In this document: positions 5,226-9,565 of the stretch, piece after piece | Layout: every line of letters starts with the position of its first letter | How positions within the stretch are numbered: the stretch's first letter is position 1 | Source of the DNA: Methanomassiliicoccales archaeon | GTDB lineage: Archaea; Thermoplasmatota; Thermoplasmata; Methanomassiliicoccales; UBA472 | DNA: 9,565 bases | Reading direction: 5' to 3' | Assembly: GCA_025457905.1 (NCBI GenBank) | Contig: JALOTM010000017.1 | Coordinates: 1 to 9,565, forward strand | Position numbers and translations under genes: made by a program | Notes under the pieces: model-generated | Seen by the model: the letters and a program-made list of their open reading frames with translations, nothing else | Told to the model about the DNA's origin: nothing | The model's database searches: none

Positions 5226-6614
5226 GTGTTCAAGAGAGTGCTCGTCGCCAACAGAGGGGAGATCGCCATCAGGGTAATGAGGACCTGCAAGCGCCTCAAC
5301 ATACCTACCGTGGCCATTTTTGCCCCTAACGACAGCCACTGCAAGCATGTCATGGTGGCAGACAAGAGCGAGGAGCTGCAGTCCGACAAGGGTATCATCC
5401 CATACCTGGATATCGACGCCATCCTGGAGGTGGCTGAGAGGATGAAGGTGGACGCCATCCATCCTGGCTACGGGTTCCTCTCGGAGAAGGCGGAGTTCGC
5501 CCGCAAAGTGGAGGACGAGGGGATCGTTTGGATTGGTCCGAACGCCAAAGCCATGTCTTTGCTGGGAAGCAAGCTGGATGGCCGAGAGTTCATGGAGAGC
5601 TGTGGCGTACATACCACCCCTGGGACGCTCAAGCCCTTGGACGATGCCGAGGAGGCCAAGCGCGAGGCCAAACGCATCGGCTACCCGGTCATGCTGAAGG
5701 CCGCGGGCGGGGGCGGGGGAAGGGGGATGAGGATCGTGGAGTCGGAGAAGGAGATCGAGCAGGCCTTCGAGTCCGCGCGCGCCGAGGCGGACAAGGCCTT
5801 CAAGGACCCCAAGATATTCATGGAAAGGCGGGTGATCAAGCCGCGCCATATAGAGTTCCAGATGGTGGGGGATAGCAATGGCCGGGGCTATTGCCTGGGA
5901 GAGAGGGAGTGCTCGGTACAGAGGCGTAACCAGAAGCTCGTGGAGGAGACCCCCTCCTGCGCCGTCACCGACGAAATGCGAAATGACATTTTCCCCCGCA
6001 TAGAGAGGGCCCTAGAGAAGGCCGGCTACCAGAGCCTTTGCACATTGGAGTTCCTGATGAACGTCACCGGCGAGCTTTACTTCATGGAGGCCAACACCCG
6101 TATCCAGGTCGAACATCCCGTCACGGAGATGGTCACGGGGCTGGACCTGGTGGAGGTGCAGCTCAAGATAGCTTCCGACCGGGATGTGAGCGAGGAGCTC
6201 TCCCAGGCAAGGCCCAAGGGCGCGGCCATTGAGTTCCGCGTCAACGCCGAGAACCCCTTCAACAACTTCTTCCCTGCGCCGGGGCGCATCGAGAAGTACA
6301 TCGAGCCTTCTGGCGACGGCATCAGGGTGGACTCGCACGCTTACGTAGGCTATATGGTGCCCGCAGATTACGACTCCATGTTGGCCAAGCTCATAGTCCA
6401 TGGCCGCGACCGCCAGGAGGCGCTACGCAAGGCCAAGGACTCGCTGGACCGGTACACCCTGACGGGTGTGAAGAACACCATACCCTACCATAGGCTGGTG
6501 GTACGATCGCAGGCCTTCCGTGCCGGGCACTACAGCACCGATTTCGTGAAGGAGCACCCTCCCGCCGAGCTGCTCAAGCAAGAGAGCTTCTCGACCTTCG
6601 AGGACGACCGCTAG
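5226..6614 (+). CDS. pycA: Biotin carboxylase subunit (pyruvate carboxylase subunit A type)
   Basis: This ATP-grasp enzyme carboxylates biotin held on a partner subunit, using ATP and bicarbonate. In archaea the A subunit usually serves pyruvate carboxylase, which makes oxaloacetate; an acetyl- or propionyl-CoA carboxylase role cannot be excluded. The 462 residues span the whole biotin carboxylase unit but end sooner than many PycA proteins. Seen in order are the N-terminal VLVANRGEIAIRV, IHPGYGFLSE at 79-88, the glycine-rich ATP loop AAGGGGGRGMR at 159-169, ECSVQRRNQKLVEE, and MEANTRIQVEHPVTE at 287-301 with metal ligand Glu288 and the bicarbonate-site residues. EFRVNAENP at 336-344 contains the catalytic Arg338. 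There is no biotin attachment site (A/V-M-K-M/L), so a separate BCCP or PycB subunit is needed; neither it nor biotin ligase is nearby. The start is GTG with a good Shine-Dalgarno sequence; an in-frame TAG at 5205 rules out a longer reading. Its TAG is shared with the convergent thpR stop. Confidence 0.92.
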   Translation: MFKRVLVANRGEIAIRVMRTCKRLNIPTVAIFAPNDSHCKHVMVADKSEELQSDKGIIPYLDIDAILEVAERMKVDAIHPGYGFLSEKAEFARKVEDEGIVWIGPNAKAMSLLGSKLDGREFMESCGVHTTPGTLKPLDDAEEAKREAKRIGYPVMLKAAGGGGGRGMRIVESEKEIEQAFESARAEADKAFKDPKIFMERRVIKPRHIEFQMVGDSNGRGYCLGERECSVQRRNQKLVEETPSCAVTDEMRNDIFPRIERALEKAGYQSLCTLEFLMNVTGELYFMEANTRIQVEHPVTEMVTGLDLVEVQLKIASDRDVSEELSQARPKGAAIEFRVNAENPFNNFFPAPGRIEKYIEPSGDGIRVDSHAYVGYMVPADYDSMLAKLIVHGRDRQEALRKAKDSLDRYTLTGVKNTIPYHRLVVRSQAFRAGHYSTDFVKEHPPAELLKQESFSTFEDDR

Positions 6615-7156
6615 CCAAGCTGGACCTTTAGCACGTCTGAGTATTCCGGCCCCTGAGGGCGAAGCACGCTCCTCTTCAGAGCGATCTCCTCCACCCTCTT
6701 CCTGCCGAAGCGTGAGGCGGAGTATCCCTCGGCCAACCGCCTGGCCTCATTGCCGGCGATGGGGTCCTTGACCCGGGCCAAGGTGAGGTGCGGCCGGAAG
6801 TCGCGGCCCTCCGGCGCGAACCCCAGTGCTTCCAGGCCCTTCTCCAGCCTCTGGGCCATCACGACCATCGGGCCAGCGTCCTCCAGACCCGCCCATACGA
6901 CCCTCGCCCCTCCCTTCGGGGGGAACACCCCCGACCCCGCGACCTCGACCTCGAAGGGGGCGATGCCGTCCACGGCGGCGCGCATGGCCTCGTGAATGCG
7001 GGGGACGAGGTCCTCCTGGGTCTCGCCGAGGAACTTGAGGGTGACGTGGAGGACGGTGGGGTCAACCGCCTTCAAGCCCCTTACCTGGCCAAGCTCCTTG
7101 AGGATAGGCTCCAGGGCGGGGACGGGCGACAGGTCCACGGCGATAAAGGCCCTCAT
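6611..7156 (-). CDS. thpR: RNA 2',3'-cyclic phosphodiesterase (2H family, LigT/ThpR)
   Basis: A 181-residue protein of the 2H phosphoesterase superfamily, whose members hydrolyse 2',3'-cyclic phosphates at RNA ends and in vitro can ligate tRNA halves with 2'-5' links. Both catalytic motifs are present, LHVTLKFLGE (HVTL at 37-40) and FRPHLTLARVK (HLTL at 123-126), and the N-terminus MRAFIAVDL is typical. The length is normal. It starts two bases after the stop of the flavoprotein gene upstream, so both are probably on one message. Its stop overlaps that of the convergent biotin carboxylase gene in the sequence CTAG. The physiological substrate in archaea is uncertain. Confidence 0.93.
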   Translation of the reverse strand: MRAFIAVDLSPVPALEPILKELGQVRGLKAVDPTVLHVTLKFLGETQEDLVPRIHEAMRAAVDGIAPFEVEVAGSGVFPPKGGARVVWAGLEDAGPMVVMAQRLEKGLEALGFAPEGRDFRPHLTLARVKDPIAGNEARRLAEGYSASRFGRKRVEEIALKRSVLRPQGPEYSDVLKVQLG

Positions 7157-7158
7157 CC

Positions 7159-7728
7159 TCAGCCCCTCAGGAAGGCCTTGATCTCCTCCACGGCCGCCTG
7201 CGCCTTCACCGTCTCCATGGCGTCCATGCCAGGCGAGAGCCCTGGAACGATGATGGACTTCGCCTGCGCCACTCCCAGGAAGGCGAAGTGCTGGTAGTAG
7301 CGGTCCCTCACGCAGACCAGCGTCTCGTCGCCCTTGGGATTGCCGCAGGTGAAAAGGGCCACACCCCGCTTCCCGGGCGCCAGCCTGGGACGGTATTTGC
7401 CTGGACCTCCCTCGGCGGATGCCACCAGGGCATAGGTCCGGTCCACCACCGCCTTGAGCAGGGCGGTCTCCGCGCTCATATAGATTGGCGATGCCAGAAC
7501 GATGGCGTCGGCCCAGCGCATGTCCTGGTAGATGATGGTCATGTCGTCCCTGATGGAGCAGGAGTCATGGGTCTTGCAATGGCGGCAGGAGATGCAGTCC
7601 CTGATCTTCAGGTCCACCAGGTCGTGGTATCTCAGGTCCACGTCCTCGTGCTCCTCCACCGACTTCCTCAATATGCGCGCCGTGTTGCCCTCCTTGCGAG
7701 GGCTCCCGTTCAAAGCTAGCACCTTCAT
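7159..7728 (-). CDS. Iron-sulfur flavoprotein, flavodoxin-like NADPH-dependent FMN reductase family
   Basis: A 189-residue flavodoxin-fold protein. The N-terminal LALNGSPRKEGNT (4-16) is the FMN phosphate loop of the family. A compact cysteine cluster, Cys45-Cys48-Cys51-Cys57 (CX2CX2CX5C), matches the spacing known from archaeal iron-sulfur flavoprotein Isf, where it holds a [4Fe-4S] cluster next to FMN. SPIYMSAETALLKAVVDRTYAL (80-101) is the typical FMN-isoalloxazine and dimer segment. Family members accept electrons from ferredoxin and reduce oxygen, peroxide or other small acceptors; the substrate here is unknown. It leads a two-gene unit with thpR and diverges from the CxxC-less flavoprotein, with two separate TATA boxes between them. 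Confidence 0.85.
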   Translation of the reverse strand: MKVLALNGSPRKEGNTARILRKSVEEHEDVDLRYHDLVDLKIRDCISCRHCKTHDSCSIRDDMTIIYQDMRWADAIVLASPIYMSAETALLKAVVDRTYALVASAEGGPGKYRPRLAPGKRGVALFTCGNPKGDETLVCVRDRYYQHFAFLGVAQAKSIIVPGLSPGMDAMETVKAQAAVEEIKAFLRG

Positions 7729-7760
7729 GTTGCGCCCCGATGGTAATCCCAGAGGACGTG

Positions 7761-7768
7761 ATATAATG
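7761..7768 (-). promoter_or_regulatory. TATA box of the iron-sulfur flavoprotein-thpR unit
   Basis: CATTATAT on the minus strand is the only A/T run upstream of the ATG at 7728. A transcript start about 27 bases downstream falls near 7737, giving a leader of about ten bases. No convincing Shine-Dalgarno sequence is visible, which fits a very short leader. Confidence 0.55.
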
Positions 7769-7798
7769 TCATCGGCAAACGGCTCGGAGGCCAGACGA

Positions 7799-7809
7799 CA
7801 TTTATTTAT
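7799..7809 (+). promoter_or_regulatory. TATA box of the thioredoxin-reductase-like gene
   Basis: CATTTATTTAT (7799-7809) matches the archaeal TATA consensus well. A start about 27 bases downstream would be near 7832, two bases before the ATG at 7834, so the message is probably leaderless. This favours ATG 7834 over the TTG at 7825. Confidence 0.65.
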
Positions 7810-7833
7810 CCCCTCAGGCGTTCCTTGCCATCG

Positions 7834-8775
7834 ATGGAGCTGGACCTGGTCATCGTGGGAGGAGGGCCAGCCGGGCTCACCGCTGGCATCTATGCCTCGT
7901 CACGCAAGATCAGCTGCATGGTGCTCGAGGCCGGCGACCCAGGGGGTCAGTTGACCAACATCTATCCCGACAAGGCCATCGAGAACTATCCCGGCCTCGT
8001 CGTCACCGAGGCCAAGGAGCTCGTCAACCTTCTCATCTCGCACGCCCAGGCGGTGGGTTGCGGCCTCCATACCCATGAGCGTGTGCTCAGGATAAAGGAC
8101 CTGGAGGACGGCCGCCTTTTTCTGGAATCCGACAAGGACGAGTACACGGCGAAGGCCGTCATCGTGGCCATAGGGGCGGGGCTCTACAAGCCGAAACGGC
8201 TGGGGGCCAAGGGCGAGGTGGAGTTCGAGGGCAGGGGGGTGGCCTACACCCTGCCTTCCCGCGATGACATTCGAGGGAAGAGAATCATCTTCATCGGAGG
8301 AGGGAACAGCGCCTTGGAGATGGCCCTGCTGGCCTGCGAGGTGGCGGAGGTCTGCGTGGTCCATCGCCGCGACAAGTTCCGGGCCGACAACGTCTACGTA
8401 GAGAGGATCGCGGCCTCAGGCGTGGACACCTATATGTCCGCCGAGGTGGAGGAGATCAAGGGCGACGACCAGGTGAGGAGCGTGGTGCTGAAGATGGGGG
8501 ACCCCCCGGTCAGCAAGGAGGTGGAGGCCGACCTGGTGGTCATCAACATCGGCTTCACTCCGGACACCAGCGACCTCGAGCATTGGGGATTGAACCTGGA
8601 CGATGGGCTCATCACCGTGGACACTGAGATGCGCACCTCCCGCCGGGGCGTCTTCGCCTGCGGGGACATCGTGACCTACAACGGCAAGTTCAAGCAGATC
8701 ATCACCGGATGTGGGGAGGCCGCCACGGCTGCCAACTCAGCTTACAAGTTCATCATCAAGCCGTATTGGGCGTAG
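7834..8775 (+). CDS. Thioredoxin-reductase-like FAD/NAD(P)H oxidoreductase without the redox CxxC (possible ferredoxin-NADP reductase)
   Basis: A 313-residue two-nucleotide-domain flavoprotein. VIVGGGPAGLTAGIYASS (6-23) is the FAD fold and GDPGGQLTNIYPDKAIENYPG (34-54) is typical of the thioredoxin reductase family. IIFIGGGNSALEMA (151-164) is the NAD(P)H fold, with VVHRRDKFRA (175-184) suggesting NADPH. GVFACGDIV (272-280) closes the FAD site and GCGEAATAANSAYKFI (292-307) is the C-terminal helix. Where thioredoxin reductases carry the redox-active CxxC (about 136-148), this protein reads VAYTLPSRDD with no Cys. It therefore cannot reduce thioredoxin in the usual way and resembles the type II ferredoxin-NADP reductases (YumC-like), though it is shorter. 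A ferredoxin gene lies 96 bases downstream, facing it. The ATG at 7834 is placed by the TATA box. The function as a ferredoxin reductase is inferred. Confidence 0.88.
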   Translation: MELDLVIVGGGPAGLTAGIYASSRKISCMVLEAGDPGGQLTNIYPDKAIENYPGLVVTEAKELVNLLISHAQAVGCGLHTHERVLRIKDLEDGRLFLESDKDEYTAKAVIVAIGAGLYKPKRLGAKGEVEFEGRGVAYTLPSRDDIRGKRIIFIGGGNSALEMALLACEVAEVCVVHRRDKFRADNVYVERIAASGVDTYMSAEVEEIKGDDQVRSVVLKMGDPPVSKEVEADLVVINIGFTPDTSDLEHWGLNLDDGLITVDTEMRTSRRGVFACGDIVTYNGKFKQIITGCGEAATAANSAYKFIIKPYWA

Positions 8776-8871
8776 GGACGCCAAGGCCTTGCCAACTTCA
8801 GAACAACAGAATATTAGGGAATTGGAAATGATTGTCGGGTGGACCTATGTCGCACCCAGGCTATGTGCTGC

Positions 8872-9045
8872 TCACTTGTTCACGACGATGGCGGAGTTGG
8901 GGCACTCGTCGGCGCAGGTCCCGCAGTTCGTGCAGGACTTGACGTCCACGATAGCGATCTCATCGACCTTGATGGCTCCGCTCGGGCAGGCGTCCTCGCA
9001 GAGGCCGCATCCGACGCAGTCCTCAGCCTTCACTTGTGCTACCAT
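8872..9045 (-). CDS. 2[4Fe-4S] ferredoxin
   Basis: A 57-residue low-potential electron carrier that is complete but too short for many gene finders. It contains two CX2CX2CX3CP clusters: CVGCGLCEDACP (10-21) and CTNCGTCADECP (38-49). It is the clostridial type, with nothing added. The start MVAQVKAED is preceded by GAGG eight bases upstream. It is convergent with the flavoprotein gene, a possible electron partner, and shares its upstream region with the amidohydrolase gene. Partners in the cell could also include the Fe-S flavoprotein or oxidoreductases elsewhere. Confidence 0.95.
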   Translation of the reverse strand: MVAQVKAEDCVGCGLCEDACPSGAIKVDEIAIVDVKSCTNCGTCADECPNSAIVVNK

Positions 9046-9072
9046 AGGAATAACCTCTGCCCCCTGAGAAGA

Positions 9073-9092
9073 AAGGATTTATAAAAATCCTT
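9073..9092. promoter_or_regulatory. Palindromic bidirectional TATA element between ferredoxin and amidohydrolase genes
   Basis: AAGGATTT-ATAA-AAATCCTT is a perfect inverted repeat with eight-base arms around the TATA core. A start about 27 bases on either side would fall near 9056 for the ferredoxin and near 9110 for the amidohydrolase. Both genes have a Shine-Dalgarno sequence after those points (GAGG at 9057-9054; GGAGG at 9124-9128 and 9134-9138). One box could serve both directions or be the site of one regulator. Confidence 0.6.
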
Positions 9093-9142
9093 GTCCCCGG
9101 ATGTATGGAGTTTTGAAGTATTCAGGAGGCCATGGAGGGAGG

Positions 9143-9565
9143 ATGCGCTACGTCTCGGGGAGGGTCCTCGCCGAGCAGGGCTTCGTCGAGGGCTACGTCG
9201 GATTCGAGGACGGGGTTGTATCAGAGGTAGGGAGGGGGAGGCCCAGGCACTCGGAGGCCAAGGGCATCATCGTTCCCACCCTGACTGACGCCCATACCCA
9301 TATCGCCGACTACCTGGTGCCAGTAGACCTGTCCATGTCGCTGGAGGAACTTGTGGCCCCTCCCAACGGGCTGAAGCATCGGGCCTTGCGGGACGCGCCC
9401 GAGGACCAGGTGCGCCACGCCATCGACGAGGCCCGCGGGATAATGCTGCGGCGCGGCGCGTCCAGGTTCATCGACTTCCGGGAAGGCGGGGAGAAGGGCT
9501 CGCTCCTCCTGCGCCAAGCCATCGGCTGGCCCAAGCCGATGGTCATGGGCCGGACGCTGCACCTT
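9143..9565 (+). CDS. Metal-dependent amidohydrolase (partial, C-terminus beyond window)
   Basis: The first 141 residues of an amidohydrolase-superfamily enzyme, cut by the window edge. A small N-terminal beta region (MRYVSGRVLAEQGFVEGYVGF) is followed by IIVPTLTDAHTHIADYL (42-58), where His51 and His53 form the HxH metal site at the start of the barrel. RRGASRFIDFREGG (103-116) is the next strand region. The reaction cannot be told from this part; deaminases, chlorohydrolases and dihydroorotase-like enzymes share it. The start ATG has GGAGG upstream; an ATG at 9132 is in another frame and leads nowhere. Confidence 0.8.
   Translation, partial: MRYVSGRVLAEQGFVEGYVGFEDGVVSEVGRGRPRHSEAKGIIVPTLTDAHTHIADYLVPVDLSMSLEELVAPPNGLKHRALRDAPEDQVRHAIDEARGIMLRRGASRFIDFREGGEKGSLLLRQAIGWPKPMVMGRTLHL

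Noticed and set aside
5223..5849. Open frame of 208 codons antisense to pycA
   Set aside because: It mirrors the conserved biotin carboxylase sequence, with no motif or upstream signal of its own.
8766..8784. Small hairpin (GGCGT-AGGG-ACGCC) at the flavoprotein stop as a terminator
   Set aside because: The stem is only five base pairs and no T-tract follows on either strand, so it is not supported as a terminator.
8776..8871. Gap between the flavoprotein and ferredoxin genes as a possible small RNA or gene
   Set aside because: No open frame, no strong stem and no promoter-like box was seen; it is an ordinary convergent spacer.
1..9565. Possible mobile element, CRISPR array, tRNA or rRNA
   Set aside because: No repeat arrays, transposase or integrase motifs, terminal inverted repeats or RNA gene signatures were found by reading both strands.

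Overview
The window looks like ordinary chromosomal DNA from a GC-rich archaeon, most likely a member of the Thermoplasmatota (inference). The clues are TATA-like boxes about 25-30 bases ahead of several start codons, with some transcripts predicted to be leaderless or nearly so. Others are small secreted proteins with archaeal class III (prepilin-type) N-termini of the form E-G-L-P-L-x-L-L-I, a 2',3'-cyclic phosphodiesterase of the archaeal/bacterial ThpR type, and a stand-alone biotin carboxylase of the two-subunit pyruvate carboxylase type. There is no rRNA, tRNA, CRISPR array, transposase or integrase, and no sign of recent transfer.

Layout. Bases 1-2352 (minus strand) hold a tightly coupled set, iscS-iscU-pyrD, whose start and stop codons overlap; pyrD runs off the left edge. 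Divergently on the plus strand (2496-3707) lies a second cysteine desulfurase of the SufS/CsdA branch. Bases 3635-5064 (minus) hold three small membrane-anchored or secreted proteins in one operon. Two carry prepilin-like N-termini and the third is a signal-anchor protein whose 3' end overlaps the desulfurase gene by 73 bases. Bases 5226-6614 (plus) encode the biotin carboxylase subunit, which shares a CTAG stop with the convergent thpR gene. thpR follows an iron-sulfur flavoprotein gene on the minus strand (6611-7728). Divergent from that is a thioredoxin-reductase-like flavoprotein without the redox CxxC (7834-8775), convergent with a small 2[4Fe-4S] ferredoxin (8872-9045, minus). A metal-dependent amidohydrolase starts at 9143 and is cut by the right edge. 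The ferredoxin and the amidohydrolase share a palindromic TATA element.

How they may work together. The left third makes sulfane sulfur and assembles Fe-S clusters. The right third consumes such clusters (ferredoxin, Fe-S flavoprotein), and the CxxC-less flavoprotein may pass electrons between NAD(P)H and ferredoxin. The most unusual observations are an IscU homologue that lacks the first ligand cysteine, the ligand histidine and the canonical LPPVK motif; the pairing of two different cysteine desulfurases; and the three-gene secreted/pilin-like operon, for which I know no function. I did not see a clear-cut new defence or mobile system.
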